Shown piece after piece: positions 33,521 through 43,880 of a stretch of DNA of 64,000 nucleotides. Below the pieces are notes generated by a model. It was not told where the DNA came from, made no database searches, and was given only the letters and a program-made list of their open reading frames with translations. A program made the translations under genes and the position numbers. The first letter of the stretch is position 1; each line of letters begins with the position of its first letter. The DNA is from Phocoena phocoena (lineage: Eukaryota; Chordata; Mammalia; Artiodactyla; Phocoenidae), in NCBI RefSeq assembly GCF_963924675.1, contig NC_089220.1, positions 111,802,697 through 111,866,696 of the forward strand, in the 5' to 3' direction.

Positions 33521-34544
33521 GTTTTGATTTCAGAATTCTCTGAAGGCTTTTGTTTTATTCAGTCTTATTTCTAAGACCTCTGTGAAAAGAGACAACAAAC
33601 CAAGCTGCAGTTTGAAATACTAGAAATTACACTCTGGTTTTTTACAATGTTGGTGAAATTAAGAACTTTAGCTTGTGATGGCTAAAAAGGCCAGTGAGTT
33701 CATTTTATGTGCAGTTAATCTGAAATGATTAACAATGGGCACAACATAGAAATCATCAGCTATGCTTTAGTCACTGCCCATGATCATCCATGGATGTTTC
33801 ACAGTATTGACAAACATAAAAGTTTACATTTTACATGCAAAATAACAATGTATTAATGGGAGAGTCCTTATTTCTTTGAATGGTGGAAAAACACCACACA
33901 AGAAATCTCCACCTGTTGAAACAGCAACGTCAAGTTTGGTCTTACCTGTGAGTTTTGTCTCAACCTGATTAATTGGCAAAGAGGGTCATTGTTCAGCATC
34001 TAGTTTATAAACATCATAGTGAACACTGTATTTTTCATCTTTTCTCAGTAGCAAAGAAAAATTAAGTCCTAGTGCTTTGTGCTAGGACTTAATTCCCCTT
34101 AATCAAAGTTACTTCTCTCAAAAGGAAACTTATGCCTCTTATATTTTCTTTCTCAAAGAGAGGACTTGTGTTATTATATTTTTACTATAATTAAGAAAAA
34201 TTTCAACCAAGACATCTTCTGGTTGAAATAGGGGTAGAAGTAACCTTTCTGTTTCTCCTAGTTACTGGTACAACGTCCACCCCCACAAAAGTGGTCCCTG
34301 GAATGTAACTTAGGGTCCCACAGAATGCAGTTTCGAAGTCTCCAATCTCTCTACGTAGCCTGTAGTCCTCAGATCAAATAACACAACTCCAGAAGCATCC
34401 CCATCCCCACCCCAACCTCCCTCCACAGACATCCACGCAAACCGGAAATCAAATGATAGCATCTTTGGCAAGCCCCCTAACTTTCCAACGCCTCGGTTTT
34501 CCTGCCTGCAAAATATAAAATCAGTTTCATATCTGAAAATGATT
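33521..34544. other. Unique AT-rich DNA with the inverted repeat at 34060
   Basis: No SINE or LINE text recognised over 1 kb. It holds the perfect inverted repeat listed separately. Confidence 0.45.
34060..34094. repeat. Perfect 13-bp inverted repeat with 9-nt loop
   Basis: Arms AATTAAGTCCTAG (34060-34072) and CTAGGACTTAATT (34082-34094) are exact reverse complements around TGCTTTGTG. It lies in unique sequence. Confidence 0.95.
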
Positions 34545-34795
34545 AAGAATAGCAAGCGTTTGTTGGATCTTTACTTTATGGCAGGCCCTTCACGTAGGCT
34601 GTCTCTTTTAGTCATAACCACCACGCTATGCAGAAAGTAACTGCTGTTATTTCCATTTCACAGATGAGAAAACTAAGGCACAAGGAGTTAAGTTCCTTGA
34701 TTGGAATTGCACAGGAAATGGCAAACCAGTCTTTAAATCCATGTGGCTTGAATCCAGCCCCGAGGCCCTTAACTGCTCTGCCTTAATTCCTGAGA
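34545..34795 (-). mobile_element. MIR SINE
   Basis: TTCCATTTCACAGATGAGAA, AGGCACAAGGAGTTAAG and the preceding GGCAGGCCCTTCACGTAGGC give antisense MIR order over most of the element. Confidence 0.7.
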
Positions 34796-35637
34796 CGGAG
34801 TGGTGAAGGTGAAGGAGACCAGGTGGGCAGGCAAGGTGACCAGCACAGGCTTGGCACAGAGTGGGTGAGGGTTCCTGTCCTTCGAGGGTGACTTGTCTTG
34901 GTTAGTTGGGTGCATATCTGTCTCATCTTTTCCTTTATACACTTCTTGGGGACAAGGACTGTCTTTTCATCTTTTTAAAAATGTTTTCCTGTACAACATA
35001 GGAATACAATGGTATGGAGGACACCTGTTTTCCTCCATTCTGTGTGTCACAAACCTATGCAAGTTTTATTTCAGTTAAATTCTCCTTTTCCCTCCAGCTG
35101 CTGCAGCTCACAGGGTGTAATCAGCTCTACATTGAGCCCTTAACCTTATTCGTCACATGATGAAAATGCCAGACACACTGGTTGAATGAAGTGTGTGAAT
35201 CGTATACTGCTAAGTATTACCCTCCTTTTGTATGTTTTGTCGGGTCATCCTTCCTGGATGGTGCGTGCTGTGAGAGTAGGGACCATTCCTTTCCTTTTTC
35301 TTGCCCATGACATTGAAATCCAGGGAGAACCAGGGGACCAAGGTGGGCAAGTCCGTGGAAACCCAACCTTGGTCCCGCTATTGCTAGAGGTTTTTCTGAT
35401 GTGCCTGAGTCTCCCCTGGTACCAGACCGTTGCCTCTCATCCTGCCACCAGGTGAATTAGTGGTACATCTGGGAGTGAAAGTGTCTTGGTGATTTAGATC
35501 AGAAAACCAGGAGGACCAAGGCGTGCCAGGCCCACTTACATCAGTGTTGTTCATTGGTTTGCAAAGTATCAAATTCTATTTTTTAACCTGGGTAAAATGT
35601 ACATGTGCTTTAAAAAATTATTTTCTATATTATTTTG
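34796..35637. other. Unique DNA with weak L2-like phrases
   Basis: CTTGGGGACAAGGACTGTCT near 34945 and a similar phrase near 35272 recall L2 3' ends. Not firm. Confidence 0.35.
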
Positions 35638-35648
35638 CATTCAGAAAT

Positions 35649-36255
35649 TTTTTTTACATCTTTATTAGAGTATAATTGCTTTACAATGGTGTGTTAGTTT
35701 CTGCTTTATAACAAAGTGAATCAGTTATACATATACTTATGTTCCCATATCTCTTCCCTCTTGCGTCTCCCTCCCTCCCACCCTCCCTATCCCACCCCTC
35801 TAGGCGGTCACAAAGCACCGAGCTGATCTCCCTGTGCTATGCGGCTGCTTCCCACTAGCTAGCTATTTTACATTTGGTAGTGTATATATGTCCATGCCAC
35901 TCTCTCACTTTGTCACAGCTTACCCTTCCCCCTCCCCACATCCTCAAGTCCATCTCTGGTAAGTCTGTGTCTTTATTCCTGTCTTACCCCTAGGTTCTTC
36001 ATGACATTTTTTTTTTCTTAAATTCCATATATATGTGTTAGCATACGGTATTTGTCTTTCTCTTTCTGACTTCACTCTGTATGGCAGACTCTAGGTCTAT
36101 CCACCTCATTACAAATAGCTCAATTTTGTTTCTTTTTATGGCTGAGTAATATTCCATTGTGTATATGTGCCACATCTTCTTTATCCATTCATCCGATGAT
36201 GGACACTTAGGTTGTTTCCATCTCCGGGCTATTGTAAATAGAGCTGCAATGAACA
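35649..36255 (-). mobile_element. 5'-truncated L1 3' end (cetartiodactyl type)
   Basis: Antisense L1 3' UTR of about 607 bp, recognised by ACATCTTTATTAGAGTATAA, CTCCCTGTGCTATGCGGCTG and TTATCCATTCATCCGATGAT. The 11-bp duplication CATTCAGAAAT is at 35638-35648 and 36256-36266. Confidence 0.9.
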
Positions 36256-36266
36256 CATTCAGAAAT

Positions 36267-36700
36267 ATTTTTAAACTTTTTTTATTGTGGTAAAATATGC
36301 ACAACATAAAATTTATCATTTTTAAGTGCATTTTACGTTTACAGGAGTGAGCAACCATCACCACTACCCATTTCCAGAACTTTTTATCCTCCCAAACAGA
36401 AACTCTGTACCCCTTAAACAACAGCCCCCGTTCCTCCCTCCCCCGCCAGCCTCTATTCTGTCTCTTTGAATTTGCCTATTCCAGGCCCCTCACATAACTG
36501 GAATCACACAACATTTGGCCTTTTGTGCCTGCCTTGTTTCACCTGGCATAATGTTTTCAAGTTTTCATCCATGTTGTAGCGTGCATCAGAACTTCATTCC
36601 TTTGGAAGACTGAGTAATGTTCCATTGTATGTGTAGACTGCATTTTGCTTATTTGCTAGTCTGTTCACCTGCTGGTGGACACTTGGGTTGTTTCTGAAGC
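36267..36700 (-). mobile_element. L1M 3' UTR remnant
   Basis: Antisense text beginning TTATTGTGGTAAAATATGCA and running through AACCATCACCACTACCCATT. It directly follows the younger L1 at 35649-36255. Confidence 0.75.
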
Positions 36701-36809
36701 ACTCCTTCTTGGATGGTAACCCAGCCTCGCCTCGGATTGGGACCTGAGCCCACGAGCTCTGACTTAGGAGGGGTCTCGAACCCACTGGCTTTTAATTGAA
36801 ACGGCTCAC

Positions 36810-37500
36810 CTGGTGTCAGGACTTACTGAAGCTCAGGTTCTTTTGTCTCATTGTACAAAGAATTCAGCGTGAGGCAAAGCAACGGGCACAGGGTGAGTTT
36901 ATTAGCATAAGATGTTTGTGAGAGAGACAAGCGGGCAGGCAACGGAGCACAGCCCCGAGAAGAAAGAGGGATACATTTTTATAATCAAAGCAAAAGTAGG
37001 GAGGGGAGAAGACCACCTTCTTCCTCATTCTTGGGCAGACGTCAAGGCTTACATCATTAGTTCCTCCTTTGACCCTACATGGTTTAACCGGGACTGTCAT
37101 GGCACTATTTAAATCATATGTATGTTAGCAAAAGAGTGGTAACATATACTAAATATAGTAATTCATCTCAGTTTCTTTCCCCTTTCACCTATATTCCTGT
37201 CTTGGTTACATGCAGAGATGCTACTCTTTAAGGACCATTAACTCCCTGACTTCATGTAACAAGACTCAGACCCCATGTCTATTGTCTTGTGTTGTAACTA
37301 TCAGGGTTTGTGGCTTGAGTGTGTCTGGCGCTCGGATGCACCTGGTCTTCCTTCAAGGCACTGCTGACTGTTGCTAGGTTACTGGATTCTTTTCTTGAGT
37401 GGTCCTTAGTTTACAACAGTCTCCCAAACTCCCTTCCTCCCTGTCTTTAATCCCCTAGTGGGATTTCTAAACTATTTAATTATCCTTCTCTATCCCTCTC
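36810..37500 (-). mobile_element. Possible endogenous-retrovirus LTR remnant
   Basis: The interval contains GAATTCAGCGTGAGGCAAAG followed by GGTGAGTTTATTAGCAT, the antisense look of an LTR with its poly(A) region. The family and edges are not certain, and no viral coding sequence was seen. Confidence 0.35.
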
Positions 37501-38269
37501 ATTTCCACCTTTTGACTCTTATGAATGATTGCTTACGCCATAAAGATGCATATTTGCGATGAAACATAACTATATTGTATTTTGCTACATAGTTCCAGAT
37601 AATAATATATAGGACCTAAAGAACTATAATAAAAAGCAAAAGTATAAACAAACCACAAAAACAAAAAAATCACTTTACGTTCAAAGGATGAACACCATTG
37701 CATCATTAAACAAGCATTTGCTGAAGGCCTGGGATGAGCCAGGCACACACCCTGCGGGAGGGCCCTCCCCCGTTGGGGCGCATGGGGGTGCAGGGGAGAC
37801 AAGGCCTAGGCCGGTAGCTTTGCCTGCAGGCAGATGTGGATGCTGCTGCTGTAGGAGAGGTACAGGCAAGGTCTTGGGGCCTTGGGAGGCAGGGACAGAA
37901 CCCGCCCGTGGGGCTCTGAGGGGGTGGCAGATTTGGGGAGTAGGTGAGGCACGGACTATGGTAAACTCCTAGCTCTGCTCTTTCTTTGCGGAACCGAGCT
38001 AGTATTTTTCAGTGTCTTGGGCCTGCCCTGAGGGCTTTGGGTTCCTCTAGTTTACATGACTCACAGCTTATTAAACAGTCTGAATCCTGCATTTAAGCAG
38101 CCCTGTTGCTCTGATTCAGAGTGCCTCGGATTTACCTGGTCTGGTCCTTCGGTGTGTCTTAGGGCAACCACACTCCAGCCAGCCTTGTGGAAGTGCTGCA
38201 TCTCTTTGGGTGATCTGGAGCACAGCGCTTGATGGACTCGGACCCGGGATCACACTGTCTGTCCAGGTG
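37501..38269. other. Unique DNA upstream of the PAQR5 ATG exon
   Basis: AT-rich then GC-rich (37700-37970). No exon supported. Confidence 0.4.
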
Positions 38270-38425
38270 TAGCACCTGATGCAGGGAGAGGGAGCAGCCC
38301 CAGCTCTCCCCGAGCTGTGTGACCTTGAGGAAGTTACTCCACCCCTCTGATCCTCTTGTGCAACATGAGGGCATTGGGTGACCTCTACGGCCCTTTCCAG
38401 CTGCTGTAATTTTATGATTACCCTA
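38270..38425 (+). mobile_element. MIR-like or related ancient repeat
   Basis: GTGACCTTGAGGAAGTTACT and GGCCCTTTCCAGCTGCTGTA, about 200 bp upstream of the PAQR5 ATG exon. Confidence 0.45.
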
Positions 38426-38625
38426 TTATGATTTAAGTACCTCCCTCTATCACTCTCGGAGTGAATGACTCAGCAGTCTGAGAGTTTCACTATTGTTTTT
38501 AAGGAAGCCTGGTTATTTTGCCATCACAAGCAAGGGTATGTCCCTTAGGTAAACAGTCTGACAGTCTTGATCCAGCTGGAGTTAGGCTGACACTCACTGG
38601 AGTTCTTCACGCTGTATTCTTTCAG

Positions 38626-38741
38626 TGAAGCAGCTCGGACACCGGCTGGCCAGAGGCATCCGGAGCCATGTCAGAACTTTGAGCGAGGCCTGGTGACAGG
38701 GACCGGCTGTCACCCACCAGTCTTCCCAGCTCGGCTTCAAG
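38626..38741 (+). other. PAQR5: PAQR5 5' untranslated leader of the ATG exon (inferred)
   Basis: A candidate acceptor (pyrimidine-biased, ending TTTCAG at 38625) precedes 116 bases of leader that run directly into the PAQR5 ATG at 38742. No in-frame upstream ATG extends the protein. The exon start is inferred from the splice consensus only, and another AG nearby could be used. Confidence 0.55.
38668..38682 (+). promoter_or_regulatory. Short upstream ORF in the PAQR5 leader
   Basis: An ATG with G at -3 (GCCATGT) opens a four-codon ORF (Met-Ser-Glu-Leu-stop) that ends 59 nt before the PAQR5 ATG, in a different frame. If this leader is in the mature mRNA, scanning ribosomes meet it first, so it could reduce or regulate PAQR5 translation by reinitiation. 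The ORF is seen directly; its effect is inference. Confidence 0.45.
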
Positions 38742-38792
38742 ATGCTGAGCCTGAAGCTCCCCAGACTGTTCAGCATAGAACAGGTGCCCCAG
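38742..38792 (+). CDS. PAQR5: PAQR5 coding exon 1 (membrane progestin receptor gamma, N-terminus)
   Basis: This exon encodes the first 17 residues, beginning MLSLKLPRLFSIEQ and ending VPQ. It matches the N-terminus of PAQR5, a seven-transmembrane progestin/adipoQ receptor family member that binds progestins at the cell surface. The start ATG is in fair context, with A at -3. The exon ends at CAG followed by the donor GTACGT, leaving the intron in phase 0, and the next exon resumes with V-F-H-E-Q-G. The N-terminal segment is expected to be cytosolic and amphipathic and lies before the first membrane helix. Translation into the intron gives an 81-residue open frame that is not real coding sequence past 38792. 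The assignment rests on all three exons joining in frame into one recognisable protein. Confidence 0.93.
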
Positions 38793-39345
38793 GTACGTGC
38801 TGTCGTTCCGGTGGTTGAGTTCCAGGCTGGGACTAGGGCTTGGCCTCTGCAACATGGCGACTGCTATGTCTTCAACCAGTCTGCTCTGTGTACACCCACT
38901 CTCTTCAAGGAGCCCCTCCCAGACTCCCTCTGGGGAATTCGAGCCTCCTGTTTCCCTCACCTACACCAAACCTGGAAACGGAAGTGATCCTAAAACCGTT
39001 TCAGTTGTAGCCCTTCCCTGTGACATCCGTATTTTTTCCCGAAGCAGAGTCATTGTTGAGACTACGGATTCAAGCTACAGAGGTGAAGCTAGCAGCCCTT
39101 GTCTGAGTGACAGTTTTTTAAGGACGCTCCTGTGGGTGCTTGAAAGCAGGCCAGGGGCAGAGTCACCTCAGAGTGTGGCTTTGTGGCTGTTCTCATCCTT
39201 TGCAGGAGGCCCAGGCCAGGTGTGTGTTGAGGTGATGAAGAGAGTTATTGATCCGCCTGTGCCTGGGTGCCCAAGGGCAGCTACCCCAAAACACCGGGGA
39301 TGCATTGATAATCTGCGTTTTTAATAAGCCTTAGGTGAGGTCATG

Positions 39346-39894
39346 CTGCTTGTGAGCTGTGCCAGCGGTGCACCTCCTCCTTCCCTTGCAAAGTAAACGT
39401 CATCTCATTACACCCTTGTTTCGGTGTTATGTTTCCTTCCTCTTTGAACAAGAATAACTGTTGTTTCGTGGATGTTTCATCTGGAGGATGTCAGGGAGGG
39501 AGGGGAGATCTCCTTTCCACCCAGCCGACCGCCAAGCCCTTACGACTTTCCCCAGAAAAATAAATCCCAAATGATCTCAGCATCATGAATGGAAGGTTAA
39601 GAGGAGACAAACCACAAAACCCTCTTCCTGAAAGCCTGCGCGGCTAGGTGATGCCAGCAAGATGGCATCGGGGGAGAATCAGAAGGATGCGGAGCTGTTG
39701 AAGGGCAGAGATGAGGATGCGGCAGGTAACAGACACACTGGAAATGAGACCAGGTTCCCACAATGCTGTTGGGCAGGCGGCCCACCTCTGTTCTCACAAG
39801 GCTGTAGACATCTCTTCCTGGTGCCCTGCCCCGGTTGGTCCTACTCACAGAGAACTAGTGGCTGTGATTAGCGGGGACACGGTGATCTTTTGAT
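39346..39894. other. Unique intronic DNA
   Basis: 39295-39345 shows a faint MER5-like phrase (ATAATCTGCGTTTTTAATAA). The rest is unassigned. Confidence 0.4.
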
Positions 39895-40270
39895 TCATTC
39901 ACTCGTGACATTTTTATTGACTGCCTACTATGTGCAAGGTGTGACTCTGTGTGGGGCCCAGAGAAGAATCACGTACAAATCCTGCCCTTAAGGGGCTCTG
40001 TGTTGGTTGGGAAGATTTAAAACTGTTCAGGAGCACTTCCGTTGCAAAGTGGATTAGGGTGTGTGCTCAGAGAGGGACAGATGGGTTCAGAAGAGGGATT
40101 GGTCACTTCCATCATGGGGGAGGAGGCAATCAGGGATGTCTCCACAAAGGGGGCGATCTGTAAGATTGGGTTTGAGGATGGGTAGAATTTGGGGGGCGAG
40201 GAGAGCACTCCAAGTGAAGAAATAGCATGAGTAAAGGCCTGGAGCTGGGAAATCAGGGGGCAGGTGTGGG
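39895..40270 (-). mobile_element. L2-like remnant
   Basis: GATTCATTCACTCGTGACAT, CCTACTATGTGCAAGGTGTG and ATAGCATGAGTAAAGGCCTG appear in the antisense L2 order. PAQR5 intron. Confidence 0.6.
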
Positions 40271-40814
40271 AACTCTTGGGGCGGGGATTATGGGTATCTC
40301 CTCGGATATCTCCCTGGGAGTTTTGGTCAAGGTTGGGTTCAGAGACTGTGCCCAGGAAAGAAGTGAAGGAGAGAGGATGGTCTCACTGGGAACCTTGGGT
40401 AAACTGCTAGGATTCTGAATGTATGGGGGTTCTGAGGGTGAGGACCGGACCGCCTCTGAGGGCTGAAGATTGATTTGTCTTCTCTGTCCGGTTTTTCATA
40501 AATGATGGAGATGACAGTTTTCTTTTTAGTAAAATGGTACCAGTCAGAGGCAGAGAACCAACATCACACCTCACATCCGTTTACTTCAGAACCTTCCTTG
40601 GGCTCCTGGGTTTCCCAGCATCAGGCCCAAGTTTCATGCGGCCACAGAGGAAACACAGTGGCTCTGCCTGCCTGGAGGGTAGTTTTATTTGAGGATTTAG
40701 TGGGGGAGGGGGAAAGGCATTTTTAAAATATTCAAACAGATGCAAACATATTAAGGAGTGAATGCATAATTTTCATGAGTATTTAAAATAGGAGACTTCA
40801 TAGAAATATTAAGT
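40271..40814. other. Unique intronic DNA
   Basis: Nothing recognised. Confidence 0.4.
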
Positions 40815-41025
40815 TTACTTTTGGTGGGCTCTGTGGGTTCCAGTACTTGGTCTGCAGAATGACCTTGGGCAGAGTGCCCTTAGTCTCCCTACCTCGGTTT
40901 CTGCATCTGTAAAATGGGGTGGTGCTAGAATCTCTTCCTCAGGTAATGGTAAAGATTAAATGAGGTAACCTATGGGAAGTGCCTGGCATATGGTGAAGTC
41001 AGTAATGTTGGCTGTTATTATTATT
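40815..41025 (+). mobile_element. MIR SINE
   Basis: GAATGACCTTGGGCAGAGTG, TCTGCATCTGTAAAATGGGG and AAGATTAAATGAGGTAACCT give sense MIR order. PAQR5 intron. Confidence 0.75.
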
Positions 41026-41924
41026 ATCAGCTCTCCTGTGCACTGTGCACTTGGAGGGGTGGAGTGTGTTGGGAGGAGACGTTGAGCAGCCCGTCCCACA
41101 GACTCCCACCCCAGCTCCCTGCCTGATATTCACAGGCCCAACCCCTACCCACCTCCCCCACTGTTTTTCATCTGTAAACCCTCTTCTCCAGCCACACTGG
41201 TGCTCTCTCTAGACTTCCCACCAGATTGGACATTCACTTCTCTTGATCTCTGTTTGAAGAAGGCTTACCTCCCTTGCCCCTCCATCCGCCTTTCTGGCCT
41301 CCTTCTCCGTGGAGCTGCAGGTGCCCTCTCCCTTGCCTGAGCCCCTTCAGCTGTTGGTTGGCACCTCTGCAGGCTGCCCTATATGGCCACCTTTCCCTTC
41401 ATACATCAACCAGCTGTGTGGCCTGGGCCACTTCCCTACCCTCTCTGAGCCTCACCCATCAGAGGAGAGTGGGGCACGGCCTCTTGGCATCTTCAGGGTT
41501 CTAATTCTGGTGCATTCCTCCTAATGGACTACTCACAGGAAAGGACAGTTCTCCCTTCCCGTAGAAGGTAGGACTTGGGTACATGCCTCACAATTTCAAG
41601 TCTCCCTGTGTCTAATAACAGACCTGGGTACATTAGGGAGTTGTGAAAGATGTGAACAAACAGCTCAAGGAATGGAATAAATATCTAGGTGTTGATTCCT
41701 ACACAGACCCAACCTAGAGACAAACAGGGAAGTCTAGACAGCAAGTTAATATGGAACATGGCATGACACTTGGCCAGGAAACAAGGGTATTTTGTGTCAA
41801 ATTGAGAATCTTTTGTTAACTGTAGCCTTGGCCCCCAGGCTACAGGTAAACTCACCGTATTGTCCTGGAAGCCTTAATTTAGGGGCACAGGCAGGAAGAT
41901 TCCAGAGGTGCTACAAAGCATTTC
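41026..41924. other. Unique intronic DNA
   Basis: Pyrimidine-rich at 41090-41520, possibly L2-like, with unassigned flank. Confidence 0.4.
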
Positions 41925-42075
41925 CCAGCCTGGCACTGGAGCTCTGCCGCTTACTGTGGGAATTTGGACAAGACGTGTAACCTCTCCGAGCCTCAGTTTC
42001 CTTATCTGTGAAATGGAGATAATATCTGTCTCACAGAGCTATTGTGAAGATCCAAGAAAAATGAAATAGAGTAGT
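41925..42075 (+). mobile_element. MIR SINE
   Basis: GCTCTGCCGCTTACTGTGGG, then CCTCAGTTTCCTTATCTGTG and GGAGATAATATCTGTCTCAC. Confidence 0.75.
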
Positions 42076-42189
42076 GGGATAATTATGAAGGAACAGAAGC
42101 AGAGCCAGATCAGTGGCTGGGAGTGGTGTTGGGTAGGTGGGCTTGGGCACCTGAAACAGGAAGCCATCTCAATAGGCAACTGGTTTCTC

Positions 42190-42260
42190 CAGCCGAGAAT
42201 TTCTCAAAGTGGGCGCTTGGATCACCACCACGAGAATACCTGGGAGCTTACGAAAGGGAG
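42190..42260 (+). mobile_element. MER5-like hAT fragment
   Basis: GAATTTCTCAAAGTGGGCG and ACCTGGGAGCTT match the left part of MER5-type elements. The right part is missing. Confidence 0.5.
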
Positions 42261-42350
42261 TCATGATTGCAGGCTTTTTGTATTGTTCTTGATTTTAACC
42301 CAAATGAATGCTTTCAACATTTCATCATTTAATATAATGTTAGCTCTTTC

Positions 42351-42364
42351 TGTGTGTATGGGTG

Positions 42365-42397
<33 letters not shown>

Positions 42398-42410
42398 ATG
42401 TGTATAAATA
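42351..42410 (+). repeat. (TG)n microsatellite, interrupted
   Basis: TG repeats broken by ATGGG and a TT, in the PAQR5 intron. Confidence 0.95.
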
Positions 42411-42419
42411 ACCTTTATC

Positions 42420-43140
42420 AGGTTAAGAATATTCCTTTCTATCCCTAGTTTCCTAGGATTTTTTTTTCCCCTCTAATCAGTAATAAATTCTTTTTTCTAT
42501 CAGTATATCTTTTGAGATGGCCATATATGATTCACTTAAGTTATTAATGTGGTGAATTACATTGATTGATTTACTAATGTTAAACCAACCTTGCATTTAT
42601 TTATTTATTTTATTTATTCTTTTTATTCATTTATTTATTTTGGCCGCACCGCGCAGCATGCGGGATCTTAATTCCCTGACCAGGGATGGAATCTGTGCCC
42701 CCTGCAGTGGAAGTGTGGAGTCTTAACCACTGGACCGCCAGGGAAGTCCCCAACCTTGCATTTAAATATTACTTGGTCACGATGGAGTATCTTTTTAATC
42801 TATCGCTGAAATCAGCTGATAGTTTGTCTAGGATCCTTAAATCTATTTATTGAATTGGCCTGAAATTTTTCCTTCTTATACTGCCCTCCCCTGGATTGGG
42901 GATTAAGATGGTGCCAACCACAAATGAGTTGGAGAGTGTTACCTATTTATTCTATGGAAAATATATGTAATATTTGTATAATATTAGAATTATACATTCC
43001 TGACACCTTGGTAGAATTTACCTGGAAAATTGTCTGAGCAGGGCCACCATGTTGCCCACCCGAGGGAGCATCGTTTATCTCTTAGTCTACGTGAGTGACA
43101 GACTGCGGAATTGTGCGAGGAGCAACTCGATGCTACAGCT
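42420..43140 (-). mobile_element. Decayed L1 ORF2, antisense
   Basis: The sequence around 42540-42880 matches the antisense of the L1 ORF2 middle (TGTTAAACCAACCTTGCATT, ATTGAATTGGCCTGAAATTT). It has many stops and is broken by the SINE at 42600-42749. Confidence 0.7.
42600..42749 (-). mobile_element. Older tRNA-derived SINE (Bov-tA-like) inside L1
   Basis: The perfect 15-bp duplication CCAACCTTGCATTTA is at 42585-42599 and 42750-42764. It interrupts antisense L1 ORF2. Confidence 0.88.
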
Positions 43141-43668
43141 GCATTTACTCTGTAGAAAGTTCTTTTTGTAACAGTTTTGTTGAAATATAATTCACATACC
43201 ATAAAATTCTCCCTTTAAGAGTATATAGCTCAGTGGGTTTTAGCATGTTGACACACACAAAGTACGTTGTACAAAACCATCGCCAAATTGAATTTTAGAA
43301 CATAGTTAACACCGCAGAAAGAAACTCTGTACCAATTAGCAGACATTTCCCACTGCCCCCACTCGCAGGCCTATGGCAACCACTAATTTACTCTGCCTCT
43401 ATGGATTTGCCTCTTCTGAATATTTCATATAAATGGGGTCATGCAGTAGGTGGCCTTTTGTGAATGCCTTCTTTCACTTCGCATAGTGTTCTCAAGGTTC
43501 ATCTGTGCTGTAGCATGGATTAGTACTTCATTTGTTTTTATGGTTGAATAATATTCCATTTATGGATATACCAGTTTGTTTATTCATTCTTCAATTGATG
43601 GACACTTAAGTTGTTTCCAATTTTTGGTTATTATGAGTAATGCTATGAACATCTGTGTATAAGTTTTT

Positions 43669-43880
43669 TTTTTTTTTTTTTTTTTTTTGCGGTACGCGGG
43701 CCTCTCACTGCTGCGGCCTCTCCCGTTGCGGAGCACAAGGCTCCGGACGCGCAGGCTCAGCGGCCATGGCTCACGGGCCCAGCCGCTCCGCGGCATGTGG
43801 GATCTTCCCAGACTGGGGCACGAACCCATGTCCCCTGCATCGGCAGGTGGACTCTCAACCACTGCTCCACCAGGGAAGCC
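43669..43880 (-). mobile_element. Short CHR SINE inside L1
   Basis: The duplication CTGTGTATAAGTTTTT / CTGTGTACAAGTTTTT (one mismatch) is at 43653-43668 and 43881-43896. It interrupts an antisense L1M 3' UTR. Confidence 0.93.

Noticed and set aside
36810..37500. Retroviral coding sequence near the LTR-like region
   Set aside because: No open frame with gag, pol or env features was seen. At most it is an LTR remnant.
38742..38987. 81-residue protein starting at the PAQR5 ATG
   Set aside because: The frame continues into the intron. The consensus donor at 38793 and the phase match to 57298 show that only 17 codons are used.
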